Source of the DNA: Chimonanthus salicifolius
Lineage: Eukaryota; Streptophyta; Magnoliopsida; Laurales; Calycanthaceae
Length of the DNA: 64,000 nucleotides
Reading direction: 5' to 3'
Assembly (NCBI GenBank): GCA_013350335.1
Contig: CM023539.1
Coordinates: 36,628,631-36,692,630, forward strand
The position numbers and the translations under genes are program-made. Below the pieces are notes generated by a model. The model saw only the letters and a program-made list of their open reading frames with translations. It did not search any database and was not told the DNA's origin. Shown here piece after piece: positions 24,801 to 34,279 of this stretch. Numbering within the stretch: position 1 is the stretch's first letter; the number at the start of each line of letters is the position of its first letter.

Positions 24801-24934
24801 AGATGAATTTACTGTTGTATGAAAATTTTCTAGTTTTACTAAATTCAAGTTTACATTATTTGCAAAGTCGGTTGTAATTAGAGTTTGAGGTATTTTGGAG
24901 TCTTGCCTTGTTTATATAGTGTAATTTTTTAATG

Positions 24935-25003
<69 letters not shown>

Positions 25004-26800
25004 GATGTACACAAATTAGTGGAAAACTATGCAATCATATTTCTTGTGAAATTTGAGTTGTCTCTTGTCATTATCTTCCAGCTCATCTGCGTCAAAAGTC
25101 ATCAATTCAAATAATTATATGTCTAATACTATGGTTATGTTTGGATGGAGGGGAAGGGAGGGAAATGAGGGGTTTCCTCTCATTTCTCCCTAACGACATT
25201 TAAGGTGCAAAACCATCTCTTGTTTACCTCTACATATGGAGAAACAAAAATCCCTCCACCTCAAGAGGTAATCATCTTACCTCTCCCTTTTGTTGTCCCT
25301 ATGTACCCCCTTTCATCCTCTCTTCTCTCGGTCACAGGAAATATTGTTATTTTTTATTTGATGGATATTATTTAATAATTATGTTTGTGTCAAAATTTAA
25401 ATTTAAATTCTTTACATGATATGGGTCCACTTGACAAAAACCTGTAGTACAACTGATCAAGACATGCTTGTAGTATAGAAGTTGTGGGGTTCAAGTTTCA
25501 TGGTCCATGGAAAGAATTTGCCAAGTCCAAATATGAAAGCCTGCCCCAGATTGATGAGATAATCAACGATATGAGGATGATAAAGATATAGGTCCACTAA
25601 ATATAATTGATGCTCATCAAATTGATAATATATCAAGTTTCTCCTATTAACAATTACCAAACAAGATTTCTTTCTCTCAAAAAAAGTTCTTTTTCTGCTG
25701 TACCTTTTCCAATGCAATTACCAAACAAAATAAGGGAAACCCCTCAGTGGGGGAAACCCCTATTCAAGGGAAACCTCTGCATAAGAGAAACCCCTACAAA
25801 ATTTTCACCTCATCCAAACGGAGTGTATATAAATGTGCTTATTCTGTGGATTGCTTACCAATCCAGATAGGTGGAATAAATGACTTCGACATTGATGGTG
25901 AGTTGATGATTCTTGCATTATTTCTCTACGTTCATCAGACCTTCAAATCAGCGACTTAGTTCCTTTGCTTGGGTTTTTGAAATTAAAATAAAATAAATAA
26001 TCCCTGGATTCAATTCGAACTGCTGATGCAATAACTTGCTTATGGTTTATCATGTAGTCCTCAGTTTCCTTCTTCAACATGTCTTTGCTTAGTGATTCAT
26101 TGGGCACATGTGATGTATCTCATCTCTTAAAAAGTGATTCTTAAATCATTATGAAATCCAATACACCATTAGTATTTTAAAAAAAAATCCAATAAACCAC
26201 CGGCTGTCTTTTTACTCTTTTTTTTTACTATATGAGAAACCTCTTCTTTGATGTTACTGACATGCTTGTTCTCTCTGCCGTTTCTGTATGTGCACCAGAT
26301 CTTCACTCCATTGGTGGCTTGGTCCCTCTCCTTGGTTTTCTGAAAAACAATAATCCTGGCATTCGAGCAAAGGCTGCTGATGTTGTAAACACTATTGTGC
26401 AGAACAATCCCAAGAGTCAAAAACTTGTTATGGAAGCAAATGGCCTTGAACCTCTCTTATTTAATTTCATTTCGGATCCTGATGTAACTGTCCGTACCAA
26501 AGCACTTGGTGCAATATCCTGTAAGTATCTCTGAACATTATAATTTTAGAGAGTCACACAAAGTTGCTTCCTGTAACTACCGATCTGTGGTTTTTGGAGG
26601 GTTATGACTGGAGATGGGAATTTGGCCCAAAAGCCCAAAGGACCAGGCCCAAGGATGGCTTGAGCATAATTTTGGCTTGATTTATTGTTGGGTTAGGTTG
26701 GCTAAAAACTTAAGCTCCAATTCTTATTTGGGTTGGGCTTGGACTTGTATATGTTTTGGCTTGAAGAACTGAGCCTGGATCAATTATATAGATCTATTAG

Positions 26801-26853
<53 letters not shown>

Positions 26854-29800
26854 CTAGTAGGGAAATAAGGTTCATGTTGCACCTGACCTCTTTTTCTTTA
26901 AATTTTTTGAGAACTTACAAAAATCCAATTGGTTGGAGTGAGTTCACTAATTTACCGATATATGGACTAAATAAAAAATTCAGAAGGAAGCAACTTATTT
27001 GGTGGTTAAAATCACAATGCATACTTGTTTCCTTATGGTGCTTACTGATTTTGACTACTAAAATCAATTGATTTTATATGGAGTTTTGGGCTGAAATTTA
27101 GTCCACATGTAGGTCATTTAATTAGCTTTCTCAATCAGGGTAGAATTTTCACATTGAAAAAAGTGTTGAAAAAAAGCCAAGTGCGACCTATGTGACTGGT
27201 CACACCTTATTTGAACTCATACTTAAAGTTTATCTAGCAATTAAATAATAATTAAGAAAACTCATACCACAGAGAACACAGTTTACTTGGTGTTCATTAT
27301 TTTAAACCAAAACCCTTCATACAAAAATAAATGTTTCTGAGCTCATGCTTGGGCCTTCATTAGGCTAATTGGAATTAAGCTTGATCATATCATTTAGGCA
27401 TGTGTCAGGCTTGGGCTTCTGAATTGCTGGGCTTGGGCTTGGGTTTGGTCCAGCTTGAGCCTGGTCCAAGTCAACCTGTTCCCATCCCTAGTTGAATGCT
27501 GATGTGCTGCAACCTGCATTCTACTCAGTGCTAACTGTTAATAGTCTTGAGGTAGAATTCACTCTCAAACGCTAGCTATTGAGAGGAGGGTGCCTCTCAT
27601 GTTATAGACTGTCACTGATTTTTGTACCTAGGCAACGTGGGACTTGTGAACTTTACACCCTCCCTCATGTGCAGCCGCTACACGTGCAAATCCCTGTGGT
27701 ACCGAGCTTTGATACTATGTTAACAGTCTCGAGGTACAACTCACTCAAAAACTAGCCATTGAGAGGATGAGGCCTCTCATGTTAAAGAAGATCTATATCT
27801 ATAATACGTTATCCTGACCTTTTTTCATAAAAAAGAAAAGAAAAGCACATAACTCTACTCTTATGAATTCTATGGTTCACAGTATTTGAATTGGGTCCTG
27901 TACAAGAGTAGGCTAGGGTTTTGTAACCTGATGGAACCTGCCATGAATTGGGATATGCACTTGGTGTCCACATTCTCTGAAACTGAAGGGAATACTCAGT
28001 AATGTTTCATATTTGATTGTCTTGATCATTGGTAACCTTTTGTATTCATAGACAATCGGAGTGGTTCTTGAGTACTTCTCCGGTCACACTATGATCTATC
28101 ACATGAATATCGTTTGAACTTTGGACTGCCAATTCATAATCCTGTGAATGGGGGATGGTGGATCAGGACAGTATACATGTCCTGAGGCATCATGAGAACA
28201 ACACTATCTCTGTAGCCTCACTTTTATACAGATTTTTAAATGGAACTATGTGTTTTCATGCAACTTCCAGCATTGATTCAACACAACAAGCCTGGCATTG
28301 CTGCATTTCGTTTGGCTAATGGTTATGCAGGATTGAGGGATGCGTTGGGCTCAGATAGTGCCAGGTTTCAAAGGTAATTGTCTTGCCCTGTACTCTTCAA
28401 TTATCAATTGTTACATGTATTCATTCAAGTCTAAGCAAGGAGGCTGATGATTGAAGGGGTGGTTGCAAGTGATGGCCATCGGTTTTCCATGGTGTTTGGA
28501 TGGCACATATCATTTTAAATTATGTTACATGGATTTGTCAATGGAAAACATGTCCAGCATGGGTACACCTTCCTGTTAAACCTTTTCATGGATCATACAT
28601 GGATTCTTCTAGTATGTGTTAGATTCATGGATTACCCTAAAATTAACTTAACATTGTCGTGCATGGTGGCAAAATATTATCATCATTTCTTTGCTTGCCA
28701 TCCAAAAAGAATGTCAAAATTGCTTATTTTACATATACATGCTATATTTCTGCTTGAATTAAATGTTTGATTAAATTTCTTTCAATAGCAGGCTGGGTCC
28801 CCAAATCTTTACATTTTCAGATTTCCTAAATCATACATGTCATGCTGACTTAGTATTTGACTGATTATATAAACTCATTTAATGGTTCATAAGCAAAGAA
28901 TACTACAAAGAACAGGGACCTTCAACGTCTATCCTCATGGATTACCCGCCATTTTTCGGAGCTCTCTTCCATTGCTCCTTTTTGAATTGGTTCTTGGATC
29001 TTCTGGTGCTATAATTCTTCCTGATGCTGGGCCTTTGGTTGGTGCATCTGCCTTTTATTCTACGCGGGTTGTGGGTATCATGCCTATTTCTGTGTCTCTT
29101 TTTGTTTCTGGGCCGAATCTGTTCTAGCCGTTTTGGGCCCTCTTTGGGCCTCCAGTTGTAGCTTTTTGGGAAGGTTTTCCCCTTCTTTTTGAATGATACT
29201 TAACCCTTATTCGTTCAAAAAAAGAAAAAATATTACAAAGAAGATTTCTAGGACTAAAGCGAGCTCTATAGATATTAACCAGCGACACCATAACTGAGAG
29301 AATCCCACCAGAAAACATTCTAAAACTGAACGTAGTGGCAAACAAATTGGAGATATTTGCTACCCTAAATATGTCAAATGCAATGGTCTCTTCAGACAAA
29401 TGGAAAGCCTTCTATAGGATTTTAAAAAGCCATTAAAAGAGCTACTAGTGACCAGTGCATGCAGTATAGTTGCAGTTAAGATGCAGAGCTAAAAGAATGT
29501 GTTGTGGTGAGCCATCGGTTTGCCCCTTAATCTGGAAATCTTGGACCTGAGACCTTCCCCTACAGGGCAATTAATGAACATCATAACATCCTCAGGCAAG
29601 AACATGTAACTTAGTTGTCGGGCCCCAACGATGGTTTAAATGGATCAAAGTTCAAAGGCATTTGACTGGCAACATTTTTATCTCTCAGTGAAGGGGCTGA
29701 TGGTTCACCTCCTAGTCAGGAAACTTTGGTCCTGAGACCTTCCCTTGCATTCCCTTGCAGTGCAATGAATAAACATTATAATATCCTCGGGTAAGAACAT

Positions 29801-32162
29801 GTAACTTAGTTGTCAGGTCCCAAGCTACGATTTGAAGGCACATTTTTATTGCCCAGTGAAAGGGGCGACGGTTCACCTCCTGGTCAGGAAACCATGGCCC
29901 TGAGACCTTCCTGGCTTCGACTATAGGGCAATTAATGAACATTATAAACATCCTTAGGTAAGAACATGTATCTTAGTTGTCAGGTCCCAAGCTATGAATT
30001 AAATTGCTCAAAGTTTGAAGGCATTTGGCAAGCAACATTTTTTTCTCTCAGTGAAGGGGCACATCATCTAGTGGGTCTCAAACTTAGACATGAATAATTC
30101 TTGTACAGATTGTGTGTGCATGTGTTTGTGTTTTGCTGGTCTCTAAAGCTATAGAAAAAATGATAAGATGCAATTGTAATATATGTAAACCTTGAAACCT
30201 TTAGCAATAATATAGTTATCTTTTTTTCAATAAGATAGATATTTATAGAAAATTGAATATTGCAATGTGTAAAATCCCATTAAATCAACAATAAAAGGAC
30301 AGCATCTAAGATCCTTGAAGCTGGTAGTTGGTTTAACTATTAAAATTTAAAATTATGTAAAAATAAGTTAATTAAAATAACCTTGAATGATAACTTAATT
30401 AAGAGGTAATTAGTGTAGATGATATATGAAGAATGGACAAGTAAAACAAATGCAACAAGTACAAAATATGAAACCTAGATAGATAAATTAAAATGATAGA
30501 AAGATAAAAGTTGGACTTAACTTTATTTAACTGTTGAAAGATAACCACAAAAGAATAAAATTTTTAATGAAATAAAGCAAAATTAATTAAAAATTGATAA
30601 GAAATTAGTAATTGTAAAAAACCTGAAATAAAATAAACTGAAATAGCTAATAGAAGTGTTGTAGGAAAAAAATCCCCGATGGCTCAACTAAATTGAAATC
30701 ATGAGTAAAGGAACTTAAATTTTTTTAAATTCCATTGGCACCTTACCCCACCTCATCATGTATTTTGAAACCGATTCAACCATTAATTATGCTTTATAGT
30801 AACCGATTACTTTCTCATTTTTGGTTTTGGTATAATCCACAATCTAAACTTGTAATAGCTGATTCATTGATATTGGATAACGATTATGGGCCACTCATGC
30901 GACTTCAAGGTCAAATTGACTTAAACTGAAGAGAAATTATTTTTGAGAATCAAAAGCAAAAAGTAACTCCTACAGCAACATCATACTTAAGTGAATTTTC
31001 CCAAAACTTTGAAAGAAATCCATTTAGTTCATAAAGTCTTAAGTAAATTTATGTTTCTTTTTGGGTGACACTATGGAGAATGAGTTTAAGAATAATCAAG
31101 GGAATGGCTCTAAAAATTAAATATTGGAGCATATAGTTAGGTGGGATATATAAAGAAAAACATGGATAGTATGCCGGTGTAATTTCATACTTAATTCATC
31201 AAATGAGCCATAGAAAGTCAATAGCTGCTGGGACTGCAATTTTCAAGGATCAAAATGAGAAGGCTAAAATGATCAAATAGGAGTATAATTTCATACACAT
31301 CCTTATTCATGTGATCTCATGCACATGTCATCTGATCATGTGTGCCTTTAATTACTTTTTGGGCTATTCTTCTTATTCTATTCCATACAGTTTCCCTTTC
31401 TTTATTAATTGTGCAATTATTTAGATAAAAATTCAATCGCACAAAATAACCAAATCATGCTAGCTAAGGCATTCATTGAGGATGTTGTTATCTTCAAATG
31501 ACAGTGTCTGAGCATTTTTTTTTTCTTAATTATCCCTGTTTATCCTTAGTAAATAACCTGCCTTTGACCATTTTACAATTTCTTTAAGAAATCAAGAATT
31601 GAGATCTGTAGGAGACTTAATCCTCATGGTCCATTCATATAAACAGGTATGCAATATATAGCTATGATAGTGGTTAAGCAACAAAATCCTCATGGTCCAT
31701 TCATATTCACCTTGCATGCATTTTCCTTTATTTCTGTGACCCCTTAATATCTTTAAATGATTTTATTTTTCCAGGAAGGCCCTTAATCTGCTTCAGTACC
31801 TGCTACATGAAAACAGCTCGGACTGCAGTGTTATCTCAGAACTTGGGTTTCCTCGCATCATGATGCATCTGGCCTCAGGTAATGATGCTGACGTGAGAGA
31901 AGCTGCACTCCGTGGCCTTCTGGAACTTGCTCAAAATCCGGTGGCTGGAGCAAGTAATCTAGCTGAAGAAGATGAGAAACTGAAACAGCTTCTTCAGGAC
32001 AGGATCAAAGGCATAAGTTTGATGGGTCCAGAAGATCTTGGTGCTGTGAAGGAGGAGAGACAACTTGTGGATTCTCTCTGGCGTGCGCGGTATAATGTGC
32101 CATCTTCTCTCCAAGAGAAGGGTCTTGTCACACTTCCAGAAGATGATGCACCCCCACCTTGA
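7668..32162 (+). CDS. FES1: FES1-type Hsp70 nucleotide exchange factor (Fes1A-like), six exons, frameshifted at the C-terminus
   Basis: The coding sequence joins 7668-7759, 11320-11462, 14209-14259, 26299-26520, 28271-28373 and 31775-32162. All introns are GT-AG and every junction restores the reading frame. As read it encodes 332 residues. Residues 1-95 form the N-terminal Fes1 region (start MASNGGEPNWDGLLKWSLSH; LDELQEHVESIDMAN just before exon 4). Residues from about 96 on are armadillo-type helical repeats (GGLVPLLGFL, IRAKAADVV, NKPGIAAFRLANGYAGLRDAL, LNLLQYLL). Family members are cytosolic: they release ADP from Hsp70, and Arabidopsis Fes1A supports acquired thermotolerance. The frame ends at TGA 32160-32162. 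Removing one base there would continue the conserved C-terminus (VASKLFEPPLRAW) to a stop at 32338-32340, for 391 residues. Family identity is near certain. Whether the truncation is real is unknown. Confidence 0.95.
9373..10211 (-). mobile_element. Solo LTR (TGATGCGG...TGCATCA family) in FES1 intron 1
   Basis: Read on the - strand the 839-bp unit begins TGATGCGGTGCATC and ends GTCCTGCATCA, giving TG...CA termini. It contains TTATAAATACC as a probable promoter and an AATAAAAGC polyadenylation-like signal. Near its end is the phrase TAGGCATTTAGGGT, shared with the LTR at 22584-23664. Flanks are GTATA and GTATG, a 4-of-5 target duplication. Both flanks are TG-microsatellite sequence, so the element landed in a TG repeat. 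No internal domain or second LTR is adjacent. Confidence 0.6.
10212..10376 (+). repeat. TG/TGCG microsatellite
   Basis: This is a tract of alternating purine-pyrimidine dinucleotides: (TG)n grading into GTGC and CGTG tetramers with interruptions. The open frames across it, rich in Val/Cys or Thr/His, are products of the repeat and not genes. The tract continues the TG repeat at 9340-9372, which the solo LTR split. Confidence 0.85.
10971..11153 (+). mobile_element. tRNA-derived SINE (family b), complete, 10-bp TSD
   Basis: The tRNA-like head has an A-box-like GGCTTGGCGGTCAAG and a B box GGGTTCAAGTC. The body carries CCCAAGGATTAGTCAGG and the 3' signature GGATACCTTGGTCTTC, followed by a 13-base A tail. 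The direct repeat GTATTGGACT flanks it at 10961-10970 and 11154-11163. It lies in FES1 intron 1, 170 bp before exon 2. A reverse-oriented copy occurs at 32660-32840 and a 3' fragment at about 35367-35396. Confidence 0.85.
11320..11462 (+). CDS. FES1: FES1 exon 2
   Basis: The acceptor is TTCTGTTCAG|T and the donor GAAG|GTGCAA. It encodes the central Fes1 region, including EEDRKWFMEAMQAQTIDVVK and MKEITLVMQTP, highly conserved in plant Fes1A proteins. It ends one base into a glycine codon. Confidence 0.94.
12791..12962 (+). mobile_element. tRNA-derived SINE (family c), complete, 15-bp TSD
   Basis: The head contains GGGTAGCTCAACTGGTAGA (A box) and GGTTCGAGTCC (B box) at tRNA-like spacing. The body ends in an A tail at about 12958-12962. 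Direct repeats AAAATGTGGCTTAAA flank it at 12776-12790 and 12963-12977. The body differs from the family at 10971, so at least two SINE families are present. Confidence 0.85.
13043..13511 (-). mobile_element. Complete TRIM retrotransposon, TSD ATTCA
   Basis: This 469-bp element has two LTRs, at 13043-13230 (188 bp) and 13328-13511 (184 bp), separated by 97 bp. On the - strand the LTRs start TGTAATACCCC and end in GTAACA. The internal segment begins with TGGTATCCGAGC, a tRNA-Met-type primer-binding site, and ends with the polypurine tract AAGAAGGGTAAAA before the 3' LTR. The direct repeat ATTCA flanks it at 13038-13042 and 13512-13516. It has no coding capacity and must be mobilised in trans. 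A related fragment lies at 57.8-58.1 kb. Confidence 0.88.
14209..14259 (+). CDS. FES1: FES1 exon 3 (51 nt)
   Basis: The acceptor is TCTATGCAG|GT and the donor AATG|GTAAGT. It encodes LLDELQEHVESIDMAN with one split codon at each side, the most conserved stretch of plant Fes1A. It is small and isolated by introns of 2.7 and 12 kb, yet its splice sites are strong. Confidence 0.94.
14692..17125 (-). mobile_element. 5'-truncated, degenerate L1 LINE
   Basis: On the - strand, broken frames run in order. First is the start of the reverse transcriptase (ATFIVLVPKKDGVSSLSDFSP, about 16.9 kb). Then come the RT core with KLDLEKAYDMVDWNF, GIHQGDPLSPALF and the active-site FVDD (16342-16353), the connection region (MEKMMRNFLWG, AGGLGVRPIKAINPALL, about 15.9 kb) and a zinc-finger-like RVT C-terminal part (FVWTAALGKILTQENL, about 15.3 kb). 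The 3' end is an A-rich tail at about 14692. Frameshifts separate the segments, so it is inactive. It lies antisense within FES1 intron 3. The endonuclease and ORF1 are missing. Confidence 0.85.
17126..17600 (+). pseudogene. RTE-like LINE 3' fragment
   Basis: Stop-interrupted + strand translation contains ILPVMLYGAGCWAIMKRQ, MLHWMSG, RRPSTTPMRRIERL and RRGRPLRTLREKIKKGM. This is the hallmark C-terminal region of the plant LINE group whose polyproteins end in (L/V)LYGAECW...RRGRPKKTW. It abuts the 5' end of the antisense L1. Related fragments lie at 35.2-35.52 kb. Confidence 0.7.
18671..18911 (+). repeat. Minisatellite: 20-bp monomer in an 80-bp higher-order unit
   Basis: Twelve successive units, eleven of 20 bp and one of 21 bp, alternate between ACCAACATG- and ACCAATACG-type starts with CTACCAT/CTACTAT cores. 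Four monomer variants repeat in the same order: 18711-18790, then 18791-18871, then again from 18872. This gives an 80-bp higher-order unit. Degenerate related units extend from about 18140 to 19080. It lies in FES1 intron 3 and contains no ORF. Confidence 0.85.
19505..19975 (+). repeat. CACGTG-containing diverged tandem repeat
   Basis: The phrase ATCACGTGAGGGACGTACCC followed by ACGTCTCAAT recurs in diverged form near 19514, 19754, 19796 and 19840. A longer unit that continues with AAGTGACCAAGTCACAT is present at 19505-19640 and again at 19834-19975. Each short unit contains the palindrome CACGTG, a G-box-type core. No gene is apparent. Confidence 0.6.
21670..22420. mobile_element. hAT-like MITE, 8-bp TSD TGTACAAC
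   Basis: The termini are TAGGGCTGAAAC and GTTTCACCCCTA, inverted complements with one mismatch. A perfect 8-bp direct repeat TGTACAAC flanks it at 21662-21669 and 22421-22428. TIRs of the (T/C)AGGG type with 8-bp duplications fit the hAT superfamily. The interior has GA microsatellites (21859-21882, 22013-22028) and a long purine-rich tract (22080-22205). The Ser/Phe-rich and Lys/Arg-rich ORFs there are composition artefacts. Confidence 0.75.
22584..23664 (+). mobile_element. Solo LTR (TGATGCGG family) in FES1 intron 3
   Basis: The unit starts TGATGCGGACCACC and ends TTGTCCTTCGTCA. Near the end it carries GGGTGCATTATTTTCATC and TAGGCATTTAGGGT, which match the - strand of the 9373-10211 LTR in the same order. 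A TATA motif (CATTATATATATGATG) precedes AACCCCTCCATACGGGATTG, in the position of the corresponding promoter in the other copy. Flanks GTTAC and GTCAC match at four of five positions. It is longer (1081 bp) than the first copy. Confidence 0.6.
24935..24999. repeat. (TA)n microsatellite
   Basis: This is a nearly uninterrupted TA dinucleotide tract of about 65 bp with one TT break. The Ile/Tyr open frame across it is an artefact. Confidence 0.9.
25130..25830. mobile_element. Possible MITE with GTTTGGATG inverted termini
   Basis: GTTTGGATGGAGGGG near 25139 and CACCTCATCCAAAC near 25806 are inverted complements. Inside is a tRNA-like segment with a B-box-like GGGTTCAAGTTTC near 25488, perhaps a nested SINE whose A tail lies near 25679-25685. 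Target duplications were not resolved and both calls are tentative. Confidence 0.3.
26299..26520 (+). CDS. FES1: FES1 exon 4 (armadillo-type repeats)
   Basis: The acceptor is TGCACCAG|AT and the donor TCCT|GTAAGT. It encodes DLHSIGGLVPLLGFLKNNNP, the helices around IRAKAADVVNTIVQNNPKSQ, and ARM-like repeats up to KALGAIS. This part grips the Hsp70 nucleotide-binding domain in the family. It joins exon 3 with an Asp codon and exon 5 with a Ser codon. Confidence 0.95.
26607..27491. mobile_element. hAT-like element in FES1 intron 4 (CTGGAGATGGGAA termini)
   Basis: The left end CTGGAGATGGGAA and right end TTCCCATCCCTAG are near-perfect inverted complements. The interior has GGCCCAAAAGCCC and GGGCTTGGGCTTGG phrases at the two sides and a (TA)n tract (26802-26848). 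No convincing 8-bp target duplication is visible and no transposase is encoded. Confidence 0.45.
26802..26848. repeat. (TA)n microsatellite
   Basis: An uninterrupted TA tract inside the intron 4 element. Confidence 0.9.
27536..27790 (-). mobile_element. TRIM-like element, truncated
   Basis: A first repeat (27536-27657) starts TGTTAATAGTCTTGAGG and ends GTGAACTTTACA. A second starts at 27718 with TGTTAACAGTCTCGAGG and stops after about 70 bp. The 60-bp internal region contains TGGTACCGAGCTTTGATAC. On the - strand this gives a GTATCAAAGCTCGG primer-site-like motif. It has no ORF. It belongs to a different TRIM family from the one at 13043. Confidence 0.55.
28271..28373 (+). CDS. FES1: FES1 exon 5
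   Basis: The acceptor is CAACTTCCAG|CA and the donor AAAG|GTAATT. It encodes LIQHNKPGIAAFRLANGYAG and LRDALGSDSARFQ, a conserved ARM-type repeat of plant Fes1A. It ends two bases into an Arg codon. Confidence 0.95.
28913..29228 (+). mobile_element. Retroposed LINE-type 3' tail with TSD
   Basis: This 316-bp insert ends in an A-rich tail. Flanking direct repeats are AATACTACAAAGAA (28899-28912) and AATATTACAAAGAA (29229-29242), 13 of 14 matching. Length, A tail and long duplication fit target-primed reverse transcription of a 5'-truncated LINE or another transcript. The parent is not recognised. The 81-codon open frame inside is not supported as a gene. Confidence 0.6.
29503..30060 (+). repeat. 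Three-copy tandem repeat, 170-195 bp unit, in FES1 intron 5
   Basis: Copies at about 29503-29699, 29700-29869 and 29870-30060 share CTGAGACCTTCC, GGGCAATTAATGAACAT, AAGAACATGTA(A/T)CTTAGTTGTC and CTCAGTGAAGGGG in the same order. The middle copy is shorter through internal deletions. No ORF or RNA fold of note was recognised. Confidence 0.8.
31775..32162 (+). CDS. FES1: FES1 exon 6 (terminal; frameshifted end)
   Basis: The acceptor is TTTCCAG|GAAGG. It encodes ALNLLQYLLHENSSDCSVIS, MMHLASGNDADVREAALRGL, and the conserved segment up to EKGLVTLPEDDAPPP, then TGA. The expected continuation DVASKLFEPPLRAW lies one base out of frame from 32161. It remains open to TGA/stop at 32338-32340 with plausible family-like sequence (LLLVGPAPSS). 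Confidence 0.93.
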
Positions 32163-32340
32163 TGTTGCCAGTAAGCTTTTTGAGCCGCCTCTTAGGGCTT
32201 GGGCATCTAACCCAGCAGCCAGTCAAAGTTACGGTAATGAAAAGGAGAAGCTTTTGCTCGTCGGCCCTGCTCCTTCATCTTCAGATTCTAATATTGAAAG
32301 CAATACCAGCACAGGAGAAGTGCAGAATCCTCAAACATGA
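32163..32340 (+). pseudogene. FES1: Out-of-frame continuation of the FES1 C-terminus
   Basis: Starting with GAT at 32161 the +1 frame encodes DVASKLFEPPLRAWASNPAA and about 40 more residues ending EVQNPQT. VASKLFEPPLRA is conserved in plant Fes1A, so this was coding until very recently, or still is if one base of CCACCTTGATG (32153-32163) is an assembly error. Confidence 0.85.
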
Positions 32341-32659
32341 ATTTTTATTTTAATACTTTACTCCCTTTTGTTTTTGAGAGCTAGAATATGAAGTTCAAAC
32401 TTTACAGTGAGTGGTAATGTAAAGATACTTTATTTAAATAGGAAAGTTCACACTGATTCGTGTTTCTAATTTGGATGGTGGTGAAGATCTTAGTGATGAA
32501 ACTTCAGAGATTGGAATTTTTGTTTATCTTAAAGGTTGGCCTTAATCTCCAAGAAATCCAACAACAGAAAAAATACTATTTTGTTGAGTTTACTCACGAG
32601 GGAGTCGTATGGATATCTTTGGAGTCTTGGTGATGTTCAATTACAATGAACGAAGAATG

Positions 32660-32840
32660 ATTTTTTTTTAAGACCAAGGATCCGGCTTCCACTTGACTAA
32701 TCCTTGGAGTATGTGTAGACTTTTCAATTGCACACATCGGGTACAGAACTAAGGATAGTGATTTTTTTTTTTTTGTGTTGAGAGTGGTTTGATTTTAAGA
32801 CTTTCCACAAACAAGGGTGGGAATTGACCATCAAATTAAT
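32660..32840 (-). mobile_element. SINE (family b), reverse orientation, diverged
   Basis: Read on the - strand it follows the 10971-11153 SINE from its head (GGTCAATTCCCACCC) through the CTCTCAACACAAAA segment to CCAAGGATTAGTCAAG and GATCCTTGGTCTT with a terminal A tail. It is more diverged than the intron 1 copy. Target duplications are not evident. Confidence 0.6.
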
Positions 32841-34279
32841 CTGTGTTAATGAGGAATAATTTCTAAAGGTTAGTTATTTTAAGAAGATTAGATGAGCTTC
32901 ATCTTTTTGTGTGGTGATGAGCATGATCAAAACTTGATGCTTTTTCTTATCTTCTTTTTAAAAAAAAAGAAAAAAAAAATTGATCTGCTTCCCCATGACC
33001 TTTTGCATGACATTGTTCTTTGTCAATTTTGTCAATTTTGTGACTTGGTTTCTTATTTTTCCAATTCCTTTCTAGCTATTTAATTCTTCATGCTCATTTT
33101 AAGGTTGTTTCCATTCTCTATGTACACCAAATCGTCTCATCTCCAAGTGATTTTATGATATGTTTGTGCGCACACAAAATTCATGGATTCTAAAATTTAA
33201 AGATATTACCTTGTTCTATTTGAAATTTAAATTTTAAAATTCTATATTTGGTCCTAAGATACAAATTCTTAATTCTTTAATGCGATTTTAGAAAAAAGTT
33301 TCTGTTGGGCATAGTCCACTCGCCTATTAAACAATTAAACTGATTTTCATTACTTTGCGCAATTAACTCGAATTCAAAATTAGTAGACCACTACTCTATT
33401 CATCCTCAACACTTATTAAATAGTCAAATTTTAGAAAATCTAAAATTTAAAACTCCAAAATAAAAATTAAATAATCTTATAAGATTTAGTTTAGGTAGAT
33501 CCTATTGAATAAAATCAAGCCAAGGTAGCAACCCACTAAACTATGATACAAATGTTTATGTGGAAAACCCTCCAATACAAAAGAAAAAACCATGAGGCAA
33601 ATCGAAGAGATTATCTATTAATAATAAAGAGGGTAAAATAGTTTCGTCCCAATTTTTTATTTCTCCAAAAACCATTTTTACTTCACCTATAACAGAAACA
33701 GAAAGAAAGAAAGAAATTTGATCCTGAGTAGTCATGTGCTACAATAAAATCTAAAAATAAATTATCAAAGAATGACATCTTGATGGATTGAATGGAACAA
33801 TGAAGTAAAAATCTCCTTATTTTCTCTGTCCTTTGCTCAAACTACAAGGAGAAAACCTCATACTGTACAACAAAAGAACATGAGTGCATTCAAATCTAGA
33901 CCTCTAGTGCCGTAAATAATGTGTTTAAAAAAAAAAAAAAAAACACCAAAGTCGCGCATCCTTGGATTCTACTTGGTTTTTTTAAGCATCACCCAGTTCC
34001 AATCCTCCAATTTTTCAGATGTCCTTTTTCAAATGTTGCTACTTTTTGTCATTCTAGGTTGGATTGCATAAACCATATGCAGACTAATTTCCGAGGGTAG
34101 AGAGGAATTGGTGGAAGTCTAACTTAATTGAATGACTTAAACCAAGGACTCGTTCAATCGGGTTAAGGCTTTTTTATCCATCTTCAAAGTATGATTGCTG
34201 ATTCACACACCTCTACACCTGAATTGCGATGCATTTTGAATGAATTTCCACCAAAATAATAGATCTTTTCATAATTTGT

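Noticed and set aside
28522..28770. 82-codon + strand ORF in FES1 intron 5
   Set aside because: It has no recognisable motif and atypical composition, and sits between well-supported exons of the same strand.
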